From positions 21,609 through 85,608 of the forward strand of contig JAFQOE010000004.1 in the NCBI GenBank assembly GCA_017395635.1: a DNA stretch of 64,000 nucleotides, given 5' to 3'. The stretch comes from Lachnospiraceae bacterium (GTDB lineage Bacteria > Bacillota > Clostridia > Lachnospirales > Lachnospiraceae). Positions within the stretch are counted from its first letter, which is position 1. Each line of letters starts with the position of its first letter. A model generated the notes under the pieces. The model searched no databases. It worked only from the letters and a program-made list of their open reading frames with translations, and was not told where the DNA came from. The position numbers and the translations under genes were made by a program. Below, piece by piece: positions 27,326 through 35,642 of the stretch.

Positions 27326-28516
27326 TTATTTCTTACGTGTTCTAACATCGAAAGCAACTGCAATAATAAATATAATACCTTTTACCATATACTGATATGA
27401 AATATCTATACCCATCAAGTTCATACCATTGGTCAAGGACATGATAACCAAAGCACCAATAATCGTATTCGTAACGCGACCAACACCTCCACTAACTGCA
27501 ACACCTCCAATATAGGAAGATGCAATTGCATCCATTTCAAATGCTGTACCTGCAGTAGGTGTTGCAGACTGTAATCTTGATGTATATAGAACACCACCTA
27601 ATGCAGCCATTACACTAACAGAACAAAATGCAAATAATGTCACACGTTTTACATTAATACCTGACAACTCTGCCGCCTGTGCATTACCTCCAATGCCATA
27701 GATAGCACGTCCAAGCTTAGTTTTGTTAAGCATATAGTTATACACCACCAAAACAACTCCAACAATAACTGCTGTCCATGGGACACCTTGGTTACTTGCC
27801 AAAACCCACATAATACCTAAAATAATAGCAGACATTGCTACAAGTTTAAACACAAAAATCGGTGTTGATGGAACTTCAAAATCATATTTGAGTTTATTCT
27901 TTCTATTCTTAGTTTGCGTAAATATCAATATTCCAACCAAAACTACTGCAATTATCATAGTTACCATATGAAACCCTACATCAATTGGTAAATCAGGAAT
28001 AAAACCATTTGACAATGCATTAAATCCTTTATTAGGAATAATGATAGTACCTGTTTTCTGAAGAGATAAGTTCAACAATCCTCGAAAAATAAACATTCCC
28101 GCCAAAGTAGTTACAAATGCAGGAACTCCAACTTTTGTAACTAACAGTCCCTGGTATAAGCCAATCAACAAGCCTAGTCCTAATACAATTAAAATCGCAA
28201 TCCACTCATTTACATTATATTTCGTCATCAATATAGCTGCAACAGCTCCACAAAATCCGGCAACATAACCCACCGATAAATCAATATGTACAATAATCAA
28301 AATAACTGTCATACCAATTGCCATTACCGCAACATATCCTGCCTGATTAATCAAGTTGGTAATATTCCTCGCCTGAAGAAAACCTCCATCTGTTTGTATT
28401 GCAAAAAACAACATAATACAAACCAACGTAATATACATCATGTAATCACGTATATTGGTCTTTGCCATAGTAATAATTTCGCGGACCAATCCTACATTTT
28501 GCTTTTTATTGCCCAT
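27326..28516 (-). CDS. Monosaccharide ABC importer permease (XylH/MmsB-like)
   Basis: Channel subunit of a CUT2-type sugar importer. About 396 aa with roughly ten membrane helices. Family motifs include INQAGYVAVMAIGMTVILI, HIDLSVGYVAGFCGAVAA, GVPAFVTTLAGMFIFRGLL and GIGGNAQAAELSGINV. It is longer than RbsC because of a mid-protein insertion (GFIPDLPIDVG to VPSTPIFVFK), as seen in XylH and GguB-type multiple-sugar permeases. I favour the ATG at 28516, 8 bases behind GGAGG; the ATG at 28522 is too close to it. It is the last gene of the operon after the ATPase. Xylose, glucose or arabinose are all plausible substrates. Confidence 0.9.
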   Translation of the reverse strand: MGNKKQNVGLVREIITMAKTNIRDYMMYITLVCIMLFFAIQTDGGFLQARNITNLINQAGYVAVMAIGMTVILIIVHIDLSVGYVAGFCGAVAAILMTKYNVNEWIAILIVLGLGLLIGLYQGLLVTKVGVPAFVTTLAGMFIFRGLLNLSLQKTGTIIIPNKGFNALSNGFIPDLPIDVGFHMVTMIIAVVLVGILIFTQTKNRKNKLKYDFEVPSTPIFVFKLVAMSAIILGIMWVLASNQGVPWTAVIVGVVLVVYNYMLNKTKLGRAIYGIGGNAQAAELSGINVKRVTLFAFCSVSVMAALGGVLYTSRLQSATPTAGTAFEMDAIASSYIGGVAVSGGVGRVTNTIIGALVIMSLTNGMNLMGIDISYQYMVKGIIFIIAVAFDVRTRKK

Positions 28517-28530
28517 TTCCATTGCCTCCT

Positions 28531-30057
28531 TTACGACTTAACAGCCATCGCCATCACTTTTTCTTCGGTAGCATCTTCTACCAGCATTTCTCCTGTAATA
28601 CTACCCTCCGACATAACATAAAGACGATCACTCATACCAAGAACTTCCGGAAGTTCTGAAGAAATCATAATGATACTCATTCCTTCAGCTACCAATTTAT
28701 TCATTAACGAATATATTTCATACTTTGCACCAACATCTATTCCTCTTGTTGGTTCATCCAAAATCAACACCTTCGGTTGCGCAAACATCCATTTTGCAAT
28801 CTGAACTTTCTGCTGATTACCACCACTCAAATTGCCAACCTTTTGTTCAATAGAAGGGGCTTTAATATTAATAGAATCTTTGTAACTATTAGCTACTTTT
28901 ATTTCTTCATTCTCATTAATAGCAAGACCTTGAACCAATGCTTCTAAGTTCGCAATTGTTGTATTATAGCGGATATCCTGCATCAAAATTAATCCATTTC
29001 CTTTTCTATCTTCAGTTACATAAGCAAGACCTTTTTTGATTGCTTCTTTCGGGTTTCTGAAATGTACTTCTTTTCCGTCCAAATACAATTCTCCTCCGGT
29101 CAATTTGTATCCTGTAGGATTGCCAAATATACTCATAGCAAGTTCTGTTCGTCCTGCTCCCATCAAACCTTGAATACCGACAATCTCACCTTTTCGTACA
29201 TTTACATTTACCTTATGTAAAATCTCGCGATTCTTAATAGGATCAAATACACTCCAATCCTTTAACTCTAATGCTATGTCACCAAACTCACGTTTTTCAC
29301 GTTTCGGATATATGTTATCCATCTCGCGCCCTACCATATGTTTGATAATCTCAGCTTCTTCAATTCTCCGTTCTGTAGCATCCAAAGAACAGATAGTAGA
29401 TCCATCACGTAACACAGTGATAGTATCCGCAATAGCTGTTATTTCTCTCAATTTATGGGATATCATAATACAGGTTACGCCCTGTTCTTTTAATTCACGA
29501 ATCAAATTCAACAAATTCTGGCTATCATCTTCGTTCAAAGATGCAGTAGGTTCATCCAAAATAAGTAACTTAACATCTTTACTAAGAGCTTTTGCAATCT
29601 CTACCAATTGCTGATTACCAACACCGAGATCTTTTACTTTCATTGAAGGATCCGCTTTTAACTTTACCTTCTTCAACATCTCTGTTGCACGTACAATCGT
29701 TTCATTCCAATCTATACTTCTTCCTTTCAGAATCTCATGTCCAAAGAATATGTTCTCATATAAACTAAGTTCCTGAACTAATGCAAGTTCCTGATAGATA
29801 ATAACAATTCCTTTACTCTCGCTATCTGATATTTGTTTAAACTTTTGTACCTCTCCATTATACATAATATCCCCAGAATAAGTGCCATATGGATAAACAC
29901 CGGACAGAACTTTCATTAATGTGGATTTACCTGCTCCATTCTCCCCCACAAGACAATGAATTTCCCCTCGTTTTACTTTGAAATTTACATTATCCAGTGC
30001 TTTTACTCCCGGAAATTCTTTAGTAATTTGTTTCATTTCCAGTATATAATCACTCAT
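28531..30057 (-). CDS. Sugar ABC importer ATPase (XylG/MmsA-like)
   Basis: Tandem nucleotide-binding protein energising sugar import. The first cassette has Walker A GENGAGKSTL near residue 39, signature LGVGNQQLVEIAKAL and Walker B KLLILDEPTASL. The second has a degenerate P-loop (IQGLMGAGRTEL), signature LSGGNQQKVQIAKW and Walker B VLILDEPTRGID. This asymmetry is normal for CUT2 ATPases. 508 aa. AAAGGAGC precedes the ATG. It lies between the binding protein and the permease, with a hairpin upstream that probably reduces its level relative to the binding protein. Confidence 0.93.
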   Translation of the reverse strand: MSDYILEMKQITKEFPGVKALDNVNFKVKRGEIHCLVGENGAGKSTLMKVLSGVYPYGTYSGDIMYNGEVQKFKQISDSESKGIVIIYQELALVQELSLYENIFFGHEILKGRSIDWNETIVRATEMLKKVKLKADPSMKVKDLGVGNQQLVEIAKALSKDVKLLILDEPTASLNEDDSQNLLNLIRELKEQGVTCIMISHKLREITAIADTITVLRDGSTICSLDATERRIEEAEIIKHMVGREMDNIYPKREKREFGDIALELKDWSVFDPIKNREILHKVNVNVRKGEIVGIQGLMGAGRTELAMSIFGNPTGYKLTGGELYLDGKEVHFRNPKEAIKKGLAYVTEDRKGNGLILMQDIRYNTTIANLEALVQGLAINENEEIKVANSYKDSINIKAPSIEQKVGNLSGGNQQKVQIAKWMFAQPKVLILDEPTRGIDVGAKYEIYSLMNKLVAEGMSIIMISSELPEVLGMSDRLYVMSEGSITGEMLVEDATEEKVMAMAVKS

Positions 30058-30074
30058 AAGAAAGCTCCTTTCAC

Positions 30075-30110
30075 AAAAACACCGACTTTTTTCAAAGCCG
30101 GTGTCTTAAA
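30075..30110 (-). terminator. Partial terminator between binding protein and ATPase genes
   Basis: On the minus strand AAGACACCGGCTTT pairs with AAAGTCGGTGTTTTT. Such internal hairpins commonly let the binding protein be made in excess over the other importer subunits. Confidence 0.75.
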
Positions 30111-30125
30111 AACGTCATCTCTTCA

Positions 30126-31301
30126 TTACTCTAAACCTGTAAATGCAGATGCCTCATAGTATCCTGAATCAACCAATGCTGCTTTCACATTGTCTTTGGT
30201 TACTACAACGATTGCTGTCTGTTTTGCAGGAACATCAATCTTCTCATTGTTGTATGAAGAATCAGTTGCCGGCTCTTTTCCTTCTAAGATATCTACTGCC
30301 ATCGCTACAGAGTCAGCTGCTAATGTTCTTGTATCTTTAAATACTGTCATAGACTGTTTGCCATCGATAATATACTGAACAGATGCTTGTTCTGAATCCT
30401 GTCCTGTAATAACATAACTTGCAATATCCTTATCTGCTGCAAATACATCCGCAATTGAACGAGAAGTTCCATCATTAGGTGCCAATACTAATACATTACC
30501 CTTTACATCTGAACCTGCTGCTGTCAAATGTGCTTCTGCTTTTGACTTTGCTTCATTGAAATCCCAGTTTGTTGTAACCTGTCCAATAATCTTACCAATC
30601 TCTTCTCTGCTCAACTCTGCTTTGTCTTTCAAAGCTTCTGCTTCTGTAGAGTTTGCAATCTTATATGTTCCGTCTGCAATCTTTGGCTGAAGAACACTCC
30701 AAGCACCTTCAAAGAAAATGAATGCATTGTTATCAGTTGCTGCACCAGCATATAAATAAAGTGGAACGTCAGTTCCTTCAGGTGCATTATCAATCAAATA
30801 CTGACCTTGTGCAGCACCTACTGCAAAACTATCAAATGTTACGTAATAATCAACCGCATCTGTACCTGTAATCAAACGGTCATATGCAATTACCTTAACG
30901 CCTGCATCTCTTGCTTCTTCTACTGCCGCTGCCGCTGCTGCACCATCCTGTGCACAAATAATAAGTACTTTAATGCCTTTTGAAATCAAAGTTTCAACAT
31001 TAGTCTTCTCTGTTGCTGATGAACCCTGACTAAATAATACCTGATACGTAAATCCTGCATCACCAAGAATTGTTTCGAACTGTTTCTGATCCTGTAACCA
31101 TCTAGGCTCATCTTTTGTAGGTAATACAATTCCTACCTCAATATCTCCACCTGCGCTACTGTCATCACTAGTCTCCACTTTCACGCTACTACTAATGCTA
31201 CCGCCTTCATCTTTTTCGTCTGCGGCACCACCACCACAACCTGTCACAAGACCAACTACCATAGTCATTGCCATCAATAGACCTATTAACTTTTTCTTCA
31301 T
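30126..31301 (-). CDS. Sugar ABC importer substrate-binding lipoprotein (ChvE/XylF-like)
   Basis: Surface lipoprotein that captures a monosaccharide for the downstream importer. The signal peptide has KKKLIGLLMAMTMVVGLVTGC, with the lipobox Cys at about residue 22, then a Gly/Ser linker. The periplasmic-binding fold shows GIVLPTKDEPRWLQDQKQFE, VLIICAQDGAAAAAAVEEA and VIAYDRLITGTDAVDYYVTF. LVLAPNDGTSRSIADVF and VITGQDSEQASVQYIIDGKQ follow. These are typical of the ChvE/XylF/multiple-monosaccharide group. The start at 31301 is 7 bases behind GGAGGT. Its own -10 box and repeated upstream elements suggest activation by the YesN-like regulator. The sugar is not defined by sequence. Confidence 0.92.
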   Translation of the reverse strand: MKKKLIGLLMAMTMVVGLVTGCGGGAADEKDEGGSISSSVKVETSDDSSAGGDIEVGIVLPTKDEPRWLQDQKQFETILGDAGFTYQVLFSQGSSATEKTNVETLISKGIKVLIICAQDGAAAAAAVEEARDAGVKVIAYDRLITGTDAVDYYVTFDSFAVGAAQGQYLIDNAPEGTDVPLYLYAGAATDNNAFIFFEGAWSVLQPKIADGTYKIANSTEAEALKDKAELSREEIGKIIGQVTTNWDFNEAKSKAEAHLTAAGSDVKGNVLVLAPNDGTSRSIADVFAADKDIASYVITGQDSEQASVQYIIDGKQSMTVFKDTRTLAADSVAMAVDILEGKEPATDSSYNNEKIDVPAKQTAIVVVTKDNVKAALVDSGYYEASAFTGLE

Positions 31302-31346
31302 ACGCTCTACCTCCATAAAACATATAGTATTTTTGTTACCAAGGTC

Positions 31347-31440
31347 ATTATAACATCAAACATTCTTCATTAACTTGTCACTTGCTGTCAATTTTTGCGT
31401 TTCATCCTGGCACATTTTTTATAGTTAGCACATTTTTGCG
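31347..31440 (-). promoter_or_regulatory. Promoter and repeated operator-like elements of the sugar importer
   Basis: A good TATAAT (31352-31347) lacks a good -35 box, as in activator-dependent promoters. Upstream on the plus strand a related 13-bp motif occurs three times: GTCAATTTTTGCG (31387-31399), GCACATTTTTTAT (31410-31422) and GCACATTTTTGCG (31428-31440), spaced about two helical turns apart. This is a candidate binding array for the AraC-type regulator encoded next door. Confidence 0.55.
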
Positions 31441-31516
31441 CCATAGTTGCCCTACGCAAAATAATGCTATTCCATCATACTTTATTTTTGTCTAATTCAC
31501 AACGCACTGATTTATT

Positions 31517-33112
31517 TTATTCCTTATATTCTGTCGGTGATACCCCAACATTTTTCTTAAATGTACGACTAAAATAATTAGCATCCGAATAGCCTACTTC
31601 CATAGATATTTCTTTTATACTTTTCGAAGAGATTCGCAATAATTCTTTTGCTTTATCCATTCTGACATTTGTAAGGTATTCAATAAAATTGCTTCCTGTT
31701 CGCTTTTTAAATAATTTACTAAAATAGTATGGACTTATCTGTAATTGTTTTGATACTTCATCCAAAACTATATCTCTCGAATAATTTTCTTCAATAAAAA
31801 GCTGGGCTTTTTTCACAATATCAACAGTACTTTCTTCCTTCTTTGTTAATATATTACGACAGACTTCACTTATTTTCGTTTCAAACCACTCGTATAGTAA
31901 TTGATATGTTTGTATTTCCATAATGTTTCCAAGATATTGACTTCTCATATTAAAACGGTATATCATACCTCCACTCTCGAAGCCTATTGTCTCAGCTCTT
32001 AACACAATTTCCAATACCTTTAGTTTAATATCCATTACATTTCGACTATGCTTTTCCACCATCCAATCATAAAAACGCTTTGCATGATAAACGGCTTCAT
32101 TTACATTACCAATCTCTACATTTTTTAAAATAAGAATTTCAGTTTCAATCGGATAATCTTCTTCGTAATTACAAAGAATTGGCAAGTCATTTACATGAAC
32201 GACAGAATCCGAACAATTATATGCCATCGAACGCATTGCTTCATTATAAGATTCTGACAAGTTCTGAATTTCATGAATTGCACCAATACCCAATCGGAAT
32301 TTTGCATCAAAAGTTCGACGTAATTCTACTATCATTTTTCTCGCATTTTCAATAATACGAATACGAATCTCGTATTCATCATTTTGCAAAGGAATGTCAT
32401 ATGGGACAAATGCAAGAATCATGTTTCCCATCATTGCCCCCACACAGCAATCAAAGAATTGCTTCATCGTATCTTTCATACGTGTATATTCTTTTTGTAA
32501 TCTGACACTGATACCAATTGTATTTTCCATTCTATCGTTATCCGATAGTTCACCAAACTGCAACGCCATCAGATATCCTGACTCTTTCTCTATTCCAAGA
32601 AGTGTCCTAAAATTATCTAATTCATCTTTCTCGCTGTTTTGATAAAGCAAAGAATATATAAAGCCATTCTCTATAATAGGCGTAACAATCTCCAACTTTT
32701 CTTTATTAGCCAAGTCGAGACTTCTTTTCTGTTTTGCTTCATCAACCTGTTTCATTGCAGTTTGAAGAGTCTCAACAATAACTTTCTTTTCAATCGGCTT
32801 ATTAATGTAATCTAATACACCAATCCCAATTGCATCCTTTGCATAATCAAACTTCACATAAGCACTTACAACGATAAAAATAATGTGCTTATTATTTTTT
32901 CGAATTTCTTTCATCGCCTCAATTCCATTAATCCCCGGCATCTGAATATCCATAAAAACGATATCAGGTCTGAAATATTCAGCAAGTTCAATTACTTTTC
33001 TTCCAGTTTTAGCAGATTCAATAATGCAATTATCTTGAAAATTTCGTTCAATGATATATTTTAATGCATCTATTACAATACTTTCATCATCCGCTATCAT
33101 AATCTTATACAT
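31517..33112 (-). CDS. YesN-like response regulator with AraC DNA-binding domain
   Basis: Transcription activator of a sugar-sensing system, about 531 aa. The receiver domain (1 to about 120) has MIADDESIVIDALKY, acceptor Asp in IVFMDIQMPGINGIEA near residue 55 and Lys in VLDYINKPIEKK. A long middle region of unknown function follows. The C-terminal AraC domain (last 100 residues) has VSKQLQISPYYFSKLFKKRT and AMEVGYSDANYFSRTFKK-like second HTH. The start at 33112 is set by AAGGAG 8 bases upstream; its ATG overlaps the kinase stop by 8 bases (translational coupling). It is a likely activator of the adjacent importer. Confidence 0.9.
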   Translation of the reverse strand: MYKIMIADDESIVIDALKYIIERNFQDNCIIESAKTGRKVIELAEYFRPDIVFMDIQMPGINGIEAMKEIRKNNKHIIFIVVSAYVKFDYAKDAIGIGVLDYINKPIEKKVIVETLQTAMKQVDEAKQKRSLDLANKEKLEIVTPIIENGFIYSLLYQNSEKDELDNFRTLLGIEKESGYLMALQFGELSDNDRMENTIGISVRLQKEYTRMKDTMKQFFDCCVGAMMGNMILAFVPYDIPLQNDEYEIRIRIIENARKMIVELRRTFDAKFRLGIGAIHEIQNLSESYNEAMRSMAYNCSDSVVHVNDLPILCNYEEDYPIETEILILKNVEIGNVNEAVYHAKRFYDWMVEKHSRNVMDIKLKVLEIVLRAETIGFESGGMIYRFNMRSQYLGNIMEIQTYQLLYEWFETKISEVCRNILTKKEESTVDIVKKAQLFIEENYSRDIVLDEVSKQLQISPYYFSKLFKKRTGSNFIEYLTNVRMDKAKELLRISSKSIKEISMEVGYSDANYFSRTFKKNVGVSPTEYKE

Positions 33113-34592
33113 TATCTTTCTCCTTTTGTACCATCGGAATGGAAATCGCCACTTCAGTTCCCATACCATCGCCCACACTTGTAATTTCGATTATATTTTC
33201 ACAATTATAAAATGTGCGAAGTCTTGTAACCACATTATCTAATCCGATTCCTCTAGCATTTTCACCATCCGTTTTCTCTAATTCCTTATTATTCAGAATT
33301 GCAGAAATCTTTTCCTTTGTCATCCCAATTCCGTTATCCCTAATAGATATCAACAGAGCATCCGACTCTCTTACCACCGTTAAATTAATCTTTTTTTCCC
33401 AATCAATATCTTGCAAACCGTGTTTTATACAATTCTCTACAATCGGTTGCAGAATCATACTCGGAACACTCATATTCAAGAACTCTTCTTCTATTTGTTT
33501 TTCGTAATTAAGTTCTCCCGCATAACGAACATTTAATATATATATATAGTTATCTACTAATTCAATCTCTTCCTTAATAGTGGATAAATGATCATTTTTC
33601 TTGACAATAAAACGAAAGAAATCTGCCACTTTATGAATATAACGATATGTTTCATCCGCATCTTCTAACATAGCAAGTTGTGCTCCCGCATTCAATGTAT
33701 TAAACAAAAAGTGAGGATTAATCTGTGCCTGTAAATACTTTAACTGTGCATCTTTTAAATAGGTTTCCATCCTGATTGCATTTTCCCTCAATATACTTTC
33801 TGCTTCCATACTTTTTTGAAGCTTTTCAATATATTCTCCCAAACTATGAACCATCTGGTTAAACGAATGGATTACAACTCCTATCTCTGTTCGATTATCC
33901 GTTTCAATCAGCTGCACTTCCAAATTCCCTTTACCAACTTCCTCCGCTGTTCTCACCAGTTCCTTCAATGGTTTTGTAAGTCGTTTGGTCAATACGATAA
34001 TCAAACAGATATTCAAAATTCCTGTCAACACAAGAGCCAGATTATATATCATCTCCGTAAACTGAACAGAAACTAAAAGTTGATTGTATATCTCTGAATT
34101 ATTACGAAACATCGTTCCATTCAAATCATTGATACAGGCAACCAAATAATCAAATAATTCGGTTGCCTGTTCACAATACATCTGATATTCTTCTATTTTC
34201 TTTTCTTTTTTTGCAGTCACTGCGTTCTCAACAGCTACAAGGTAGTTTTCTGACATATTATAAATGTTCTTTTCCATAACAAGACTATTTGAATCAAGAA
34301 TTTGCCTATTCAAGAATTTCATAAGCTCTTTGTATTCTGCCTCTCGTACATAAAATTCTCTACGTACACTTTCATCTCTCGTATTCAAATATTCTGTCAT
34401 ACAAGACTGAACCTCATCCAACTTTTCCCGAAGTTCCATTAAATTCTTGTTTCCTACATATGTCTGATCCACGTTACCAATAATCACATTCATGTTGTTA
34501 TACATATATATATTAACAAAAAATAATACCGAGAACGTAAGTAAAAAAATGCATACTACTTGAGTCTGAAATGTCAATTTTTTCTTATTCAT
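33105..34592 (-). CDS. YesM/LytS-like sensor histidine kinase
   Basis: Membrane kinase of the His_kinase-type with the signature AQINPHFLFNTLNAGAQLAM (phospho-His in PHFLFNTL, near residue 300). A HATPase domain (QPIVENCIKHGL, SIRDNGIGMTKEKI, GIGLDNVVTRLR) follows. Two membrane helices (near 15-35 and 180-205) flank an extracellular helical region of about 145 residues, and a HAMP segment follows. About 495 aa. The ATG at 34592 overlaps the stop of the preceding sensor gene by 8 bases. It probably works with that membrane-anchored sugar-binding protein and passes phosphate to the YesN-like regulator. Confidence 0.9.
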   Translation of the reverse strand: MNKKKLTFQTQVVCIFLLTFSVLFFVNIYMYNNMNVIIGNVDQTYVGNKNLMELREKLDEVQSCMTEYLNTRDESVRREFYVREAEYKELMKFLNRQILDSNSLVMEKNIYNMSENYLVAVENAVTAKKEKKIEEYQMYCEQATELFDYLVACINDLNGTMFRNNSEIYNQLLVSVQFTEMIYNLALVLTGILNICLIIVLTKRLTKPLKELVRTAEEVGKGNLEVQLIETDNRTEIGVVIHSFNQMVHSLGEYIEKLQKSMEAESILRENAIRMETYLKDAQLKYLQAQINPHFLFNTLNAGAQLAMLEDADETYRYIHKVADFFRFIVKKNDHLSTIKEEIELVDNYIYILNVRYAGELNYEKQIEEEFLNMSVPSMILQPIVENCIKHGLQDIDWEKKINLTVVRESDALLISIRDNGIGMTKEKISAILNNKELEKTDGENARGIGLDNVVTRLRTFYNCENIIEITSVGDGMGTEVAISIPMVQKEKDNV

Positions 34593-35607
34593 CTTCCAGA
34601 TACCTCTCAACATTATCAATGGTAATCACTGTGTTATCCACATCAACATACTCATTAACACTTTTATTTTCAATGTAATAATCCAAGGCATCTACACAAA
34701 GTCTTCCTGTCTGTTGTATATCAACATCAACCAAAGCTGTTATTTCTCCATCTCGAACTGCCTTAATCAAAGTCTCCGAAACCCCAGAACCAATAATCTT
34801 TACTCCTCCAGCAAAATCATAATCAACCAAGTATTGATATACCATTTCAGTATCCTTTTCATTCGCACATATCAAAATATCCGGTCCATCTTCTTTACTA
34901 CTCAAAATTTCTTTTGTTCGTTCCCATAATGTGTCTTCAGAAACTGTTTTCAAGCGTTCCGTTCTAAGTCGCATCTTTAAAGACTGTCCATCTTTTTTCA
35001 AAGTTTCCCTTATTCCTAAAGCAATCTGCCCTTCATTCTCTTTGGCATCTTCATTCATTAGCAATAGGACTTCGGGCGTTTCGTCAGATGCAATCTGAAT
35101 AATTAATCGACCATACTCTCTTCCTAAATCATAATCTCCTAATCCAATATGACTTTTCCTTCTGCTCCCTACACAATCAGACAAAACTGTAGTTGTTGGA
35201 ATTCCTAACTCCGCTGCCCTATTAACACTTTTTCGAAGCTCGTCATCATCTGAACCTTCTAATATAATTCCATCTACATCCATCGCTATAGCCATATTCA
35301 GATAATCTATTGTCTTATAATCCGGAAACCACTCAAGTTGTTCCACATAAACCTGTTGGCTTACTCCGTACAACTTTGCTTCTTCATATATTCTATCAGA
35401 AATGTAAGAGCCATCCACCCGACTTATAAACATATAATGACGCTTATATTGAACCACTACATCTTCTATCTCTTTTTTCTGCAACCTGGTAAACACAACT
35501 AGTGCAACCATCAACATTCCAAAAAGCATCAACAAAAGCATAATAACTACATGATACTTATCTATCCTTACCGGATTTTTCGTATATACTTTCCTTTTCA
35601 ATCTCAC
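34585..35607 (-). CDS. Membrane-anchored sugar-binding sensor protein (XylFII-like)
   Basis: 340-aa protein with one N-terminal membrane anchor (VVIMLLLMLFGMLMVALVVF, residues about 20-39) and a periplasmic-binding-protein-like domain. Domain segments include YLNMAIAMDVDGIILEGSDD, AAELGIPTTTVLSDCVGSRR, GPDILICANEKDTEMVYQYL and DVDIQQTGRLCVDALDYYIE. There is no lipobox, so it is unlike the transport lipoprotein. In Clostridium beijerinckii a similar protein, XylFII, binds xylose and controls the LytS kinase; gene order here is the same. Translation starts at GTG behind GGGAG. It is coupled to the kinase gene by an 8-base overlap. Confidence 0.82.
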   Translation of the reverse strand: MRLKRKVYTKNPVRIDKYHVVIMLLLMLFGMLMVALVVFTRLQKKEIEDVVVQYKRHYMFISRVDGSYISDRIYEEAKLYGVSQQVYVEQLEWFPDYKTIDYLNMAIAMDVDGIILEGSDDDELRKSVNRAAELGIPTTTVLSDCVGSRRKSHIGLGDYDLGREYGRLIIQIASDETPEVLLLMNEDAKENEGQIALGIRETLKKDGQSLKMRLRTERLKTVSEDTLWERTKEILSSKEDGPDILICANEKDTEMVYQYLVDYDFAGGVKIIGSGVSETLIKAVRDGEITALVDVDIQQTGRLCVDALDYYIENKSVNEYVDVDNTVITIDNVERYLEDE

Positions 35608-35642
35608 TTTACACTCCCGGTCAAGAAATCAAAACCACAATC

